A stretch of DNA of 64,000 bases, from assembly GCA_022457155.1 (NCBI GenBank), contig JAJGOT010000090.1, forward strand, positions 952,001 through 1,016,000. The letters run 5' to 3'. The notes below the pieces were generated by a model that was not told where the DNA came from, searched no databases, and saw nothing but the letters and a program-made list of their open reading frames with translations. The position numbers and the translations under genes were made by a program. Shown piece by piece: positions 1 through 12,213 of this stretch (within the stretch, counting starts at the first letter, position 1; each line of letters opens with the position of its first letter). This DNA comes from Cladopsammia gracilis. Its lineage: Eukaryota > Cnidaria > Anthozoa > Scleractinia > Dendrophylliidae.

Positions 1-148
1 GTAATTACAATACGATACTTACACTAATTATAATACTTGCGATATGCAACGCTACTTACAATGCGATATTTAGACTTACACTATACTATTCACAGATGTA
101 CGTTACGTATTACAGTACTAACAAATGGGGATTGGGTTTCGCTTCAAG

Positions 149-250
149 TCAGAGGGCAATTTTCTTTAAATATGAGAAGATAGCTCTTCTTTTGACTTGA
201 TTGCGCAAACCCCTAACATTTAAAGATATTACTTTTAAAAGGTTGGTCAT
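149..250 (-). pseudogene. L1-like LINE ORF2, N-terminal endonuclease fragment
   Basis: A minus-strand reading frame starts with ATG at 250 and runs 33 codons to a stop at 149-151. It reads MTNLLKVISLNVRGLRN and continues into RRAIFSYLKK, which is the opening strand of the apurinic-type (exonuclease/endonuclease/phosphatase) domain at the start of L1-type ORF2. It lies downstream of the ORF1 remnant on the same strand, which is the normal L1 order. The frame then breaks and no more of ORF2 is visible before the window edge, so the copy is dead. Too short to place in a subfamily. Confidence 0.6.
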
Positions 251-529
251 TAACAATTTAACAAAGAGAAGAGAAAATACATGCAAGCTAACACAAGACA
301 CGGTACTAATTACAAACACGGTAAACAATAGGTAATCAACTTCTCCTGGGGAAAAAACCGACAGTTAAATCTAATTAGTGCGGGGTCCCAAGGCCACTGT
401 AGATAGTTAAATTTTTGCATTGCTAATCGTGCACGATGATATCTGCATTACCGGGAGCAGGATACAAAATAATATTTCGCTATAATAAATTGATTAATAA
501 AAACGCGTAAGCCAAAATCTAGTACAATT

Positions 530-1139
530 TTAAGCTAAGATAGCGTTTAGTTCCTCTTCGGAGGTAATACGAGTTACAGGTGATGTTGGGCTTGGTTTAA
601 CAAAAAAAAATTCCATAATTTGTCCAGGCTTTACCGGTAGAATTTTTTATTTTCTGGCGAACTTTGCTGTATAACAGCGCCCGTTGAGATGTTAAGTTTT
701 CATTTATGTAAACTTTCTTTGTACCTAATTGAGTCGTTAAGTCGAGTTTCCTTAGTTCAAAACGGGATCCATATAGTGTTCTCTTACTTTCATAATTTGA
801 AAATCTAACAATAATTGGTCTCGGTTTATTTTTACCTTTATTTAGCCGGTGACGAATGTCTATGTCTTCGGGTTGTACGTCGACATCAATAGTTTCTGCG
901 AGATTTAACACCAATTCGGCGGGGTCTTCTGCTTCTTGTTCTGGCAAGCCGTGAATTTCCAAATTGAACTTTCTCGTATATTGCTCAAGGTCGTCGTGTC
1001 TTTCCAGGAGCTCTGTTATTTTTCTCTCGTTGTCCGAAGTGTTCTTTTCTAAGTTGGCTATCTTGCTATTCATCGCACTTATTTGCGTTTCTAGATTCCT
1101 GTTCTTCGTTTCGAGCTCTTGAACTCTCGTTTCTGACGA
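530..1139 (-). pseudogene. L1-like LINE ORF1 protein, frameshifted
   Basis: The minus-strand frame encodes a coiled-coil segment (ETKNRNLETQ, ANLEKNTSDNERK) followed by an RRM-like segment with NLEIHGLPEQ and RPIIVRFSNYESKR, as in the L1 ORF1 RNA-binding chaperone. Coding potential extends upstream of the ATG at 1073 to about 1139, where an in-frame stop closes it. At 602-610 a run of nine A's (nine T's on the coding strand) puts the frame into a stop. With one base fewer the frame would continue through PSPTSPVTRITSEEEL to a natural stop at 530-532. I therefore read it as a homopolymer-indel pseudogene or a sequencing error. The N-terminus is missing. Confidence 0.65.
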
Positions 1140-1986
1140 GAATTAGTAAAGAAAATCATCTATCCAAACAAAAAGTAGGGGTCACCGACCATCCAATCGA
1201 GTTAAATCAAAGCAAAGTTAACGCAACAGCTACCATCCCTTCATATGAATAGATTTCTTCCTTTGCGCGCGCGCTCCCGCATGACTTTGCATGGCGTTGC
1301 GACATGAATTTCGTGCGCAGTAAGGATGCGCATAAACAATTGGCGCGAACATCCTTAAAACCGTTTTATAGATCCTGGAATTTCTTCCTGTCATAACTAC
1401 CACTAAGAAGATGAAAAGTTGTAATCAACATCGTTGTTGACTATATTATGAGAAAAAAAATTAGTAAACGTTAATTATTAACTGACGTTTTTCCCTGTTT
1501 GCTGTTTACTGACTAAAAGGGATTATTTTTACTGTTCACTGACTAAAATGGATTTCTTTTAACTGTTTACTGACTAGAGGTATACCCCATTGACACCCTC
1601 TTAGCTGGTGACGTCGTGGAAACTTGAATTTACTGTGTAGAAAGATTGTTTAGATTTTAGAATTTTGATGACGTCGCGTGAAAACGAAGAATTATTAGTA
1701 GTTAAACCTCACGATCGGTCATATGGTGTTCCAGGAATGAGGGGATTTAAACCCTTAGAAACAATTGCATGTATACCATTTAACCTCCAGCGCTCAGACG
1801 CTTTACTGAGGTCTGCAGTTCTATGAATATTTATATAATTTGTATTCGAACGATGTGTGTGACTGCTGTATAATACTGATTTTTTCTTGTAGGCTGCTGT
1901 GTAAATCAATAAGGACAATAAGCAATCAACCGGGTTTTTTTTAGGTACGTATACAATGTCTTCCCATGTGTCCTATATTTTGTTAC
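1140..1986. other. No gene seen
   Basis: AT-rich sequence with no coding resemblance I can defend. It may include the decayed 5' end of the L1-like copy. A degenerate direct repeat (a phrase like GTTTACTGACTAAAA, three times) lies at about 1500-1576. Confidence 0.5.
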
Positions 1987-1991
1987 TATTG

Positions 1992-2152
1992 CAGGGGCGG
2001 ATCTAGGGGGGGTGCAGGGGTGCGCCCCCCCCCCTGAGATGACCTGCATCTTTCTAATATAACTGGTATTCTGCAAAGAAAAGAAAACGTGGTTGTTACG
2101 TCTTTCCTTGGAGGTGCACCCCCTCCTAAGAAAAATCCTGGATCCGCCCCTG
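1992..2152. mobile_element. 161-bp MITE with 5-bp target duplication
   Basis: The left end reads CAGGGGCGGATCTAGG. The right end is its inverse, CAGGGGCGGATCCAGG, with one mismatch. The element is flanked by TATTG on both sides (1987-1991 and 2153-2157), a target-site duplication. There is no coding capacity. Superfamily is not assigned. Confidence 0.75.
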
Positions 2153-2380
2153 TATTGTAGCAAGACTTGTAGCAGTTCTATTGCAAGGAAACAATGTTTT
2201 CCATTTTTCGATACAGTTATGGTAACACGAGTGGTAAAAATAAAAAGCTGAAATAACTCGAAATAGCTGTGGAAAGATTCATCCTTCAACTCGTGTTTCC
2301 ACAGCTATTTCTCGTTCTCCAAATTGCACTTGTGTTACAATAACTATAGAAACACGGACACCAAAAGGACCAAAGAAACT

Positions 2381-3200
2381 GTCCGTATTCACGGGGTGTC
2401 CATATTAAGCGGGTTCTCATAAATGACGTATTAAAAGTATTTGTTTTTGTTTTTACGGAAAAAATGCAGTACAGTACTGCATCTAAGTGGCTATTCACAT
2501 GATACTGGAATGACTTTCATTCTGGAACGCGTTCATTCCATCTCCATATATTTCTCTGTATCTGTTTACATGATACCGAGACGAAATTTCGTTCCCGTAC
2601 AAGTCATTCCGGAATGAGTTCATTCCGGTTTTCAATCCGAATGAAATTCTCGTTTTGGTATGACATTTTATTCTGGTATCACGTAAACTATTAAAAACGA
2701 ACTTCGTTCCGAGATGAAAACCGCAAACCGTGTAGTCTGGGGCGAGTAGCGCATGCGTATCGTCACGCGAAACTTGCGCCATCTTTGTTTTCTGATCTGG
2801 CGCGAAAACCACGCGAGCGAGAACGCCTTAGGCTGAGTCGGTCGATTTTGTCATGTGAATTGCAGTAAGAACTTCATTCTGGAACGAAACTCATTCCGGA
2901 ATGAAACTCGTTCCGGTATCATGTATGTGTAGCTGCCTGACGTAGCGTATTTGCAAAAAAGTGACGCTTAAAATTACCCAAATTGTCTGTATTAACGAGG
3001 TTGACTTTGCATGGGATTATCTGAACCAGAAAAACTGTCCATTGTCCGTATTAACGGGTGTCCTTATTAAGTGGGTAAAATTTAAGATATAATGTCGTAA
3101 GGGCTTTTGGTCGAGAAAACTGTCTGAAAAGAACTGTCTTGCCGTCAATAAAGAGATGTCCGTATTAACTTGGTGTCCGTAAGGTGGGGTTCGACTGTAT
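2381..3200. repeat. Dispersed direct repeats of a GTCCGTATTAACGGG phrase
   Basis: At about 2381-2421, 2980-3010, 3044-3077 and 3160-3200 the same phrase (GTCCGTATTAACGGGTGTCC with variants) recurs in one orientation. The last copy ends in GGGGTTCGACTGTA, which looks like a transposon terminus. The spacing is irregular, so this is not a simple tandem array. It is probably a DNA-transposon end rich in subterminal repeats. Confidence 0.5.
2490..2935. mobile_element. MITE-like element rich in CATTCCGGAATG motifs
   Basis: The left end (CACATGATACTGGAATGA, from about 2496) is mirrored at the right end (GTTCCGGTATCATGT, about 2912-2926). Inside are many copies of CATTCCGG/CCGGAATG in both orientations. 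It is a terminal-inverted-repeat element without coding sequence. Exact ends and target duplication could not be fixed. Confidence 0.5.
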
Positions 3201-3357
3201 TTTACGAAATAAGGGCTCAAAACGTTAATATCTTTGTATGATTTCATAATCAGAGCGCGCTAAGTATCTCGCATACTTTATTCTTATTCTTACTAAATTT
3301 CGTAGGTACAAAATTTCGCAATTTTCGCGTTTTGGAAAAAATCGCAAAAATTAATTC

Positions 3358-3911
3358 CAGGGCTCGAAACTCGCAAAATGCGAGTGGTTTTTGGAAGTTG
3401 CGAGTCTGAAAAATACCCTCTAGCAAACTTTTGCGAGTAAAGATTTCTCTAACAAAAAGTTGGAGGGAAAAAGTAAACGCTCCTGGAGAATTTTGTGGCA
3501 AAAATAAGCGTGGTTTTACGCAGTGGTTTTTTTTTTTCACATTTTGTTGGAATCAGTAACGTGACACAAGAGAATGAATTTCGTGCTTTGTGAGCCACTT
3601 TTGTTGCAGATCTCTAAAATAACCGCTTTTTTCAAGAGGCCCTCGACCTCTAAGACTACCGGTAACGTGACCGACGATGATAACGTCTTGCCCGAAAACC
3701 CGGAGCCGCCGAAGAAACAACAGGACAAAGCCGGCAAAGAAGACCACAAAATTAACAGTATACCATTTCGGTATTTTTACCATATTTTCTGAGTCATCGA
3801 AGGGAAAATGAGTGCAAAAAAAAAAGCTAGAGACCTTACTAATTTTGCTAGTAGAAAAAAACCTTACTAGCAAAACTTTGCTAGTGACTAAAAAATTAAG
3901 TTCGACCCCTG
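3358..3911. mobile_element. hAT-like non-autonomous element
   Basis: The left end CAGGGCTCGAAACT is an imperfect inverse of the right end AGTTCGACCCCTG. Internally, a plus-strand frame at 3574-3792 reads KITAFFKRPSTSK, resembling the N-terminal leader of ZNF862-type hAT transposases. The termini resemble those of the better preserved hAT-type element at 50,865-51,886. No clear 8-bp duplication is visible, so the hAT call rests on ends and leader only. Confidence 0.45.
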
Positions 3912-3957
3912 AATAAAGAAAAACAGGGCGCGAAAATTAAAATCGCAAAATTTAATA

Positions 3958-6031
3958 CAGTAAAAACCCGCAAGTAAGAACCTGAAAATTAAGAACCTGT
4001 TAGCCTCAAATTCGTTATTTATATCTCCTATAAACAAGAACCTATTTAGCCTAGAAAATGAAAAACAGGTTCTTATTTTCAAAAATCATCATTTAGTGAT
4101 GCAGAGCTGGGTAAGAATCCTGTTTGGAAAAATAGGAGCTTGCCATTGCTGTGCAGATAAATAAATTAATGTGATGAAAGCGTAAACTGAAGGAAGGTTG
4201 ATATTAATTGCGTCGACGAAGGAGACGCTTCCTAATCTTGTCGGCTAGGCGGAACGAATCGAGAAAAGTTTCGGTACGAAATCTGTGCCATCTTGAAACG
4301 TCACATTCCCAGCGCGTGGAAATCGGGCATCATCCTGGGGAGCTGGGGTTCCGAAATGTCACATGTGAATAATCTATTTGTCTTGATTTAGTTTCGGATA
4401 TCTTCCCGATTTTGAAATCGTACGGCTCAGTATTTCAATGCCTACTAAAAGTACGCAGTGGAAAAATTGGACGAAGGTTCTTCTCCGGACCAAGTAAGTT
4501 GTTGGGTCTCTTTGGAATCAAGCAAGAAGTTATCGGATTTTCCTCGCTACCTTTCTGGTATGTTTTGAATGTTCTATCTTGATTTTGCTGTGGTTCTCTG
4601 CCTGATTTGGGAAGCTTTCATCTAAATACCGACGTCGTTCTTCGCGATGTTCTACGGTACGGTGCAATTCGCTGTATGTCTTGTAGCAATCATTCACTGA
4701 CCGGCCGCGCCAGGCGAACGCAGATTAACTTTACAGTGCTCGAAATTGCGCCTGTATCGGGCGCATTTGCGACTAAAGATTTCGCAGTTTTGTGACTAAA
4801 ATTTCTCAAGCTAATAAAGGAATTACATTCAACAGTCTTGTGTCTTACTTGCAACTGGTAGTTGTAATTTTATCCGAAAAATCCTGCGAAATTCACGTTG
4901 AATGTTGCGTGACTTAATCGTCGATTTCATGCTCCATAGAAGTTTATCACGGGAGCACTTTTTCAGGCTTTCTCAGAAATTTCTCATTTCCGGTTCCCGT
5001 ATTACTACATGTACTGAGGAGTATGATTTCAGAATCGGAGAAATAACCGAAATGAAATCAAGACAAATATACTATTTATATGTCGGAAAAATCTGAGACC
5101 TTTCGGAGTACACAGCACGGCAGGATTTTGCCCGATCCCACGGCGATAGCGTGAATTTGTTTGATGTCGACCCGACGTTTTTGCCTGCGTGACATATCTC
5201 GCGACATTGCCCTTTAACAGTGGCTAAATTGATTCATGAAACTGAGGTACTAGGTCAAGACGAGGTGCCACGGGATAAGGAGACGCACTATAATCTATGA
5301 TTACTACTAGTTGTATTGTATGATGAAACAAGAGGCTCCAAGCAGCCTTTACTCATGCGCATGCGTAAGAAAATTTTATGATATATTTTAAACATGATAA
5401 GAAGATGTCCGACATGGAGAAGAGTTACTCCTTTCATTCAGTCATCGTTCCTGAAAACCAGGTTGTTTACTATTGAATGTTGTGGACATGAAAGCTGAAC
5501 CACAATGAAGCCAAACGTGAACATAGTAATGTATGTAGGGTTGAAGGAGATTCTGTCGTGACACCTAAGTAACGCTCTTTTACCGAAAGTGAGAATAGCC
5601 GGAAGTCACAAAACAGGAAGTGTAAATGGCAAAAACGTCAACTGGAAGTGCACAACTTAAAATATGCGTGCATACATTTGCATGCAAAATCGTGACACAA
5701 AAAATAATAATAATAAAAATGATAACAAGAAAAACGGAGCCGAAACCTTACCTCATGCCGCTTCGCGCATGAGTAAAAAACTGTACAGCAATAATAATGT
5801 TCTAGGGTGTTAATGTTCTAGGGTGTTGTTGAGGGGGAGGGGTGGGTGGGGTTGACTGAAAAATAGGCTGATTACCATTTTATCTTGAAGCTGGATTTTA
5901 TTTGTTGTTACACAGAAATAAGAACCTATTTAAGAACCTAGATAGCCTAAAATTGTGTTAACTACCATTAAACAAGAACCTGTTTAGGCCAACTCTAAAA
6001 AATGTAGGTTCTTACTTGCGGGTTTTTACTG
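3958..6031. mobile_element. 2.07-kb non-autonomous DNA transposon with TA flanks
   Basis: The left end CAGTAAAAACCCGCAAG is perfectly inverted at the right end (CTTGCGGGTTTTTACTG), and the match runs about 26 bp. Both ends are flanked by TA (3956-3957, 6032-6033), as in Tc1/mariner/pogo elements. Within about 130 bp of each end the motif AAGAACCT recurs at least eight times in both orientations, often followed by GTTTAGCC; these could be transposase-binding sites. The interior (4090-5900) has no transposase and no gene I can support. Confidence 0.65.
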
Positions 6032-6075
6032 TACCATATTAAACTGTATAAGAAAACAATACATAAATTATAAAG

Positions 6076-6115
6076 GTTGAGGAGATCTTCAGCGCTTTAA
6101 CTGAAGAACCTCAAC
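6076..6115. other. Imperfect hairpin
   Basis: GTTGAGG and CTTCAG on the left pair with CTGAAG and CCTCAAC on the right around an 8-base loop. It could be a transposon end or a structured RNA, with no evidence for either. Confidence 0.35.
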
Positions 6116-6716
6116 ATTGACGACGCCACCTCGTAAAAGCAGAAAGCGCGTAACTCTTGATATTTCTCTCGATAATTTTGTGAACATTCTTTTAGAGCTT
6201 TGGAAACTTAATAAATGGAAAAATCGCGAAATTAAATACACTTTTGTTTACTTTTTTCCTGGAATCGCGCAAATTAATACTCGCGAAATACAGCTCCCGA
6301 ATTTTTGCGAAATTAAGTACGCGCGAAAATTAGTAAGAATAAGGTAATTAATAATGGAACACCCCTCTAAAGAAACCCTGAGCCCAAGGGTGAAAAGAAA
6401 TATTACCACTAGGTTACCCATTTTAAATAACAACAACAACGCTATCATTTCTTTATTAGGTAGTACTCTTTGCTACAACTTGAAACAACAAATTTAGGGA
6501 AACGAAGGTCACTCGAAGCCCAATTAAAATAACATGAAACGAATGCAAAACAAAAATTCTTCGATATTTCTTACCACTGTTCGATGAAATAAGCCTAATC
6601 AATGACCACGGCGTGTCCATCAACAAACTTTGCTGTCCCATCAACTGATTTGGTCGGATATAGCTTTCAGTGGCGAAACGATAAATACACAGCTCCAAAC
6701 GAAAGAAATGGCTGGT

Positions 6717-6856
6717 CTTTCATATACCGGATTCGGAATAATTAATGTCCAAAAAACAAAAGAACAAAGCTAACATAACAATACCTAGTTTGCTAGACCT
6801 AATCGGAATAACAATGGTTCTTTTGTCCTCCGCCATTTTAATCCGGTATATGAAAG
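6717..6856. mobile_element. 140-bp palindromic-end MITE
   Basis: The ends CTTTCATATACCGGATT and AATCCGGTATATGAAAG are exact inverses (17 bp). The interior is AT-rich and non-coding. No clear target duplication was seen. Confidence 0.6.
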
Positions 6857-7042
6857 TCTACCCAAAGAAATCGGTTGACTTATCGAGGAATTTCTAAAAC
6901 CAGTAGGCAAAATACAAAGACAATCTTTCTTCTAAATAACAGCAGCACGTAAAGCTTTTCTTCTTTCTTTTTCAGCGCGATATTTTCCTGTAATTGTTAA
7001 GTCTTGTACACTCCTTTCGAACGCCATATTCCACACACACAA

Positions 7043-7097
7043 CATTCTCGTCTCCAGAGCTCAACCAAACGAAACGAGGGCTCTGGGGACGAGAATG
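7043..7097. repeat. Hairpin repeat ending in GGGGACGAGAATG
   Basis: CATTCTCGTCTCCAGAGC pairs with GCTCTGGGGACGAGAATG around a 19-base loop. The right half recurs at about 7259-7277, so it is a dispersed repeat unit and not a unique RNA structure. Confidence 0.45.
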
Positions 7098-7279
7098 CAC
7101 ACACGGAAGGTTTTTCTAGTTCCGGTTTCTGGCATTGAGCAAGCGCAATAGGACATTAATGCATTAGGCATCCGCTAACGGATGTCGTGGATTTTACGAC
7201 ATCCGGAAGGCACTGTTACCAGAGCGCTTCGTTTGTTCCGCTGACCAAACCAAACGAAGGCTCTGGGGACGAGAATGGG

Positions 7280-9745
7280 TGCTTCGGACGCAATTTTAGG
7301 TTCCACTGCGCATGACATCCCAAATCCAGCTCAGTTGGATCGCTAAAGGTGGCTCGTAACAGTTTTTTGGCGCGCGCCGACTGGGTTCTAAACACACGCG
7401 GAACATAGGGAAAAAAATACAATGACAGCAATAAAAAAAAAAATGGCGACCGAATAGTATTTTCTCATTTTCAAGTTTTCGTTCACTTGGCAGGCAGTTT
7501 ATTTTACCGAGCTCGAAAGAAAAGCTGCCTTTGCTGTGATGCTCGAGCCGGCTTCTGGTTTGGCTGATCATAGCGCAAAACACAAAGATCTTAGCGAACC
7601 AACACCGATAAACACGATCGACATTAACGCGGTGCCATGCATGTATAATTGACAACTAAAATATTGTCATTATTAAGCTTCAAAAATAAAGGTTATTTCG
7701 AACCAGTTGAAATAATATATTATACATAGGACTAGTTAGATTTATAAGAGTTCATCAGACTAAGTTTTTACCAAACTAACAACAATGCTACTAAAATATA
7801 AACAAGCACGAAGTAGAAACGAATGAATACAAAGCGAAGTTAAGTGTAATAAAAAGAAAAATAAACGGAATAAATATCGGGTATAATGAAACTATAGCTG
7901 AGAAATGCAGCCATCAAGACAAACTGTAAACTCAACATTTTGCTATAATGAACCAAGGTTTGTAGAATCTGTTTTCCTTAGTCGAGAAAAGATTTGAGAG
8001 TACTTAAAGCTATATCTGGACAAAAAAAACTTAATTACTGTCTCTTGAGAAATCAAACCTAGGACTAGACTTCAAAGTGAATTGTAGAACTGTCAACAAG
8101 ATATCAAGCTATCGATCGCGAGCAAGCGAGCTAATTATATCGCTATGTGTTTTTTTCCTCGCATGCATTCAGCAACAAGTGTCAAGTCGTTTAATTCAAG
8201 CGACGAAAACGGCCCGATGAAAAATCCATGGCTCAAAACGTCGCTGGCAGCGGTTTCAATTACGATGATCTTTGTAAAACTTACTCAACTTTTGGTAAAA
8301 AAAGTCTGCATTGTGATTAATCCACCGTCAATTTTATCATCATGAACACATGAACAAAGAGAATGTACGGACCGTCAACGTTTACTCACGGTCCGTATCA
8401 GTGCGACAGTATTGGACATGAGTGAGAAGAAAACAACCGTGAATAATAAGAGCGAATGCGATGTAAAAAATATAACATAATAAACCAATAATAAAGCTCA
8501 CCATTCCGCCTTCTAACTGAATACATTATGAGGAAACCTAATAGTAAGTTCTGAAGTTCCATAAAGCTTACTAAATCCACAGGAAGGAAGCGAAAAAAAA
8601 TTACTCGATCGCACAATGTGGTCTGCAGGTGTCTGCGCGTGTACACGCAATTGCGCAAAGGACAGCGGTAATCCTGACTGAACATGAGTAAATGTCGATC
8701 TTGCCCGGTGTACGATCCAGATTTTGAATTGCGCGAGTTCACGCATGGATATTGTGAAACTCACGAAGGCTTTCACAAGTGAACAAGCCCGGTGACCACC
8801 ATTTTTTATTGTTTCAATATTTTTTCCTAATTAAGAGGAAAAGTCAGACAAAATTGAAAAACATTCTGTGGAGGGAAATTTTCACCACTTACAAATTGTC
8901 TTTTTTTACGTTTATAAAAAATCTGCTCCAAGGAATTTTTTTAAAATAATTTTACACTTTCCTCTTTAAGTGCCAAAAGTTTTCACGTTAAAAAAAATGG
9001 GGGTCACGGGTTAATTTTTTAGTTATAAGCCCCAAAAGCTAAATAGTAGGTCTGAATGATCCCCACATATCGTTATCATGGTAACCATCGATGACGAAAT
9101 AACAGTCACTTTTGGTCAACAACTAAATGTACATTTTAATTTTACCACAACTTAATTATGACCTTGGCCTGATGTTTTGTTATAATTTTCCAAAGTTCAT
9201 ACAGTTAAAAAGCCGAAAACTGTTACGAGCCACCTTAATTCAGGTTTCCATTGATTTTATAAGGCGATTTGTCATTTTTGCTTATGCCTACTGTCACAAA
9301 AATGTTGTAAAAAGGAAACATAGAATGCACGATGGCTGCAACAAACCGTTGAGAATGGCCGGATCTGGGTTTCCAAACAAAAGAAACGGCAACCTGTTCC
9401 TAACGGCAGAAAAACAGAAGCAAAAGCAAATAAAATACAATAAAATAACAGAAAAGTGGAATATAATAGCGCCCAATATTTCGCTTTGCAAAACGAAGCT
9501 TCTTCAGGGGCTTGCACAAAAAAAGTCCTACAACATATTATTTCGCCAAGCGCAATCCTGATGAAACGATTTGTGAAAAGATCACCAGACTGAATATTTT
9601 GCCAAACCAATTTTATGCTGCATTAGCGATATTTTCGGCATCGAAACATGGGGACAGCCTGCCCCCCCCCCCTCCTACTTCAAGTTGATATACTAATTCG
9701 ATTCGTGATAAAAGAACATCAAAATATAATCTTTAGGTATTATTT
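7280..9745. other. No gene seen
   Basis: AT-rich sequence with many short chance reading frames on both strands but no recognisable protein motif, splice-supported exon or strong repeat. A run of C's lies near 9661-9672. Confidence 0.5.
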
Positions 9746-10028
9746 CTACAATAATAAAATTAAAATACTCTTAATAATACATGTAAGATGATTCAACAAC
9801 AAAAAGTCTTCTTTCCTCTTCCGTAGACTAAATATTTTATCAACATCAGAAAGTGAGTAAACTTTGATATTTAAATTGTTGCACCAAACCACAAGATCTG
9901 TCCAAAGGTTAGTGGTAAACTGGTAACATAGACATAGATGTTGAAGGGATTCGTCCATAATTCCACAAAAGAAACAAACTTAAGAATTATTTTTACCCAT
10001 TTTCTTTAGAAGGCTGTTCGTCACTAAA
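9746..10028 (-). pseudogene. LINE ORF2 C-terminal zinc-binding fragment
   Basis: The minus-strand frame reads NRYLVTNSLLKKMG, a stop, then VCFFCGIMDESLQHL and LCYQFTTNLWTDLVVW. The pattern C-x2-C, E-S-L-x-H-L, C and W matches the zinc-binding region (zf-RVT type) at the end of L1-like ORF2 proteins. The in-frame stop and the missing upstream polymerase make it a 5'-truncated dead copy. Confidence 0.55.
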
Positions 10029-10077
10029 TATCTGTTTTATACTTTGTACTGAAATTCGTGCGATTTTGTGATTAAGT

Positions 10078-12213
10078 TGTTTCCCTCCAGTTTCCGTGTA
10101 GCGGCACCGAACATTTTTGAGCGGCCGTTTAAATAACTTTCCTTTATTGAATTAGTATGAAACTTAAACAAAATATTGTACATAGTGTTAGTTTATGAGA
10201 GTGTAACAATTTTGTAAATCGCATTTAAAATTGCGGAGATAAACGAGAAAAATTGAAAACACTTGAGTCTAAATTCCGAGTGATTGCGATGGCGTCTAGA
10301 AATATCAAAACTATTACGATAAACTATGACATATGGCAAACAAAATATCTAAAAATTAGAAACTTTTGTCAAGCCGATTTTGAGTAAATCAGAAAAACAT
10401 TTCGAACTTGTGATTTTGCATGTGTATGAGCACATCCATAAGTTCCTCAATTAAGCTTATAAAAGTTTAATTTCTCAATGTCAAATTCACGCCAAAATGT
10501 GTGCTTAGTGTATGAGATGAAACTGTGAAAGTTTGAAAGCGTTTCTCGTTTAAGTTTTGGAGATTCGATTTTCAATAGGAAACCATAGTTTTTTGAGTGA
10601 GTCCTTGATACTGCAGTTTTAACACTTTTCTACATGTTTCAAAAACCGCGAGATGCATTTTTTTAAACTTTTATGGTCGTTTCTTTATAATATGAACATT
10701 GTCTCGAAGTTTCATCTTGATTGAAATATTGCAACATGGTCAAATAAAATAATAAATTAAAGTTCACCTAAAACGCGATTGAGGCCCTGTCCACACGTAT
10801 ACGTTTACGTTCGTAAACGAATATTTTTTTTATGCGTTTAGGCCTCCCGTCCACACGTAAACGATGAAAACGGTCACCCTAAACGGATATTTTCGAAAAC
10901 GCTCTCCAAAGTGGATATTTTCGAAAACGCCGTTTACCCGTTTACGTGTGGACAGGCGTAAACGGATGTTTTCGTAAACGCTGATGTCACAGCTGTTTAC
11001 GGCGCATGCTCAAGTTATCTAGCGCATGCTCCATGCAGATTTTTAGCGTTTACGTATCGTTTTAGCGTTTACGTGTGGACAGGTGAAAACGAATCGTAAA
11101 CGATGGCTGGCTTCGTGTGGACGGGAGCGTTTTAGATAAAAAAAAATATGCGTTTACGAACGTAAACGTATGCGTGTGGACGGGACCTGAGGCTTTGTGC
11201 TTTGATTGCACGGTTGAAGGCGCACAAAGACGCGTTAATTAATTCAGGTGAAGTGTAACGCATTTCTGCGTGTTGAGAATTATGCAAATCGCATTGACTT
11301 CTGTCTTTTCCATACAATTCAAAATGCCGAGTGTCTAGTGCACGTCAAATGCCAATAAAAAACCTGCTTTCAAATAAACGTCCTACTGAAATTCGTGAGA
11401 ATGATAAAAATAACGTACGCAGAAATGCGTTACGCTTCACCTGAATTAATTAAAGCGTCTGTGCGCCTTCAACCGTGCAATCAAAACACAAAGTCTCAAT
11501 CGCGTTTTAGGTCAACTTTATTATTTTATTTGACCATTTTGCAATGTTTCAATCAAGATAGATGAAACTTCGAGACAATGTTGTTCATATTATCAAGAAA
11601 CGACCATAAAAGTTTTAAAAAAATCTATCTCGCGGTTTTTGAAATATGTAGAAAAGCGCTAAAACTACAATATCAAGGACTCGCTCAAAAAACTATGGTT
11701 TCCTATAGAGAATCGAATCTCCAAAAGTAAAACGAGAAACGCTTTCAAACTTTCATAGTCTCATCTCATACATTAAACACACATTTTGGCGTAAATTTGA
11801 GATGACGAAATTAAACTTTTATAAGCTTAATCGAGGAACTGACGGATGTGCTCATACACATGCAAAATCACAAGTTCGGAATGTTTTTTCTGTCAGATTT
11901 ACTCAAAATCGGCTTGACAAAAGTTTCTAATTTTTAGATATTTTGTTTGCCATATGTCATAGTATATTATAATAGTTTTGATTTTTCTAGATGCCATCGC
12001 AATCGCTCGGAATTTAGACTTAAGCGATTTCAATGTTTTTCGTTTATCTCCGCAATTTGAAATGCGATTTACAAAATTGTTACACTCTTATAAACTTCAA
12101 ACTATGTACAATACTTTTTGTAAGTTTCATACTAATTCAATAAAGAAAAGTTGGTTAAACGGCCGCTAAAAAATGTTTGGTGCGGCTACACGGAAACTGG
12201 AGGGAAACACCTT
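10078..12213. repeat. Long inverted repeat (fold-back), about 2.1 kb
   Basis: The left arm (10,078-10,782 continuing at 11,191-11,270) is matched in reverse complement by the right arm (about 11,417-12,213). The outer ends share GTTTCCCTCCAGTTTCCG. The arms are each about 790 bp with scattered mismatches and flank about 145 bp of unique sequence. No transposase or gene is present. It could be a foldback-type element or an old inverted duplication. The left arm is interrupted by the MITE at 10,783-11,187. Confidence 0.8.
10783..11187. mobile_element. 405-bp MITE nested in the fold-back arm
   Basis: The ends are GGCCCTGTCCACACGTATAC and, inverted, GGTCCCGTCCACACGCATAC. The interior carries many copies of CGTTTACGTGTGGAC in both orientations. 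It is flanked by TGA on both sides (10,780-10,782 and 11,188-11,190). The opposite arm of the inverted repeat keeps the uninterrupted sequence at about 11,490-11,505, with only one TGA, so insertion site and 3-bp duplication can be read directly. Confidence 0.85.

Noticed and set aside
7216..7655. Overlapping minus-strand frames of 71 and 119 residues
   Set aside because: They cover the GGGGACGAGAATG repeat and show no motif or splice context.
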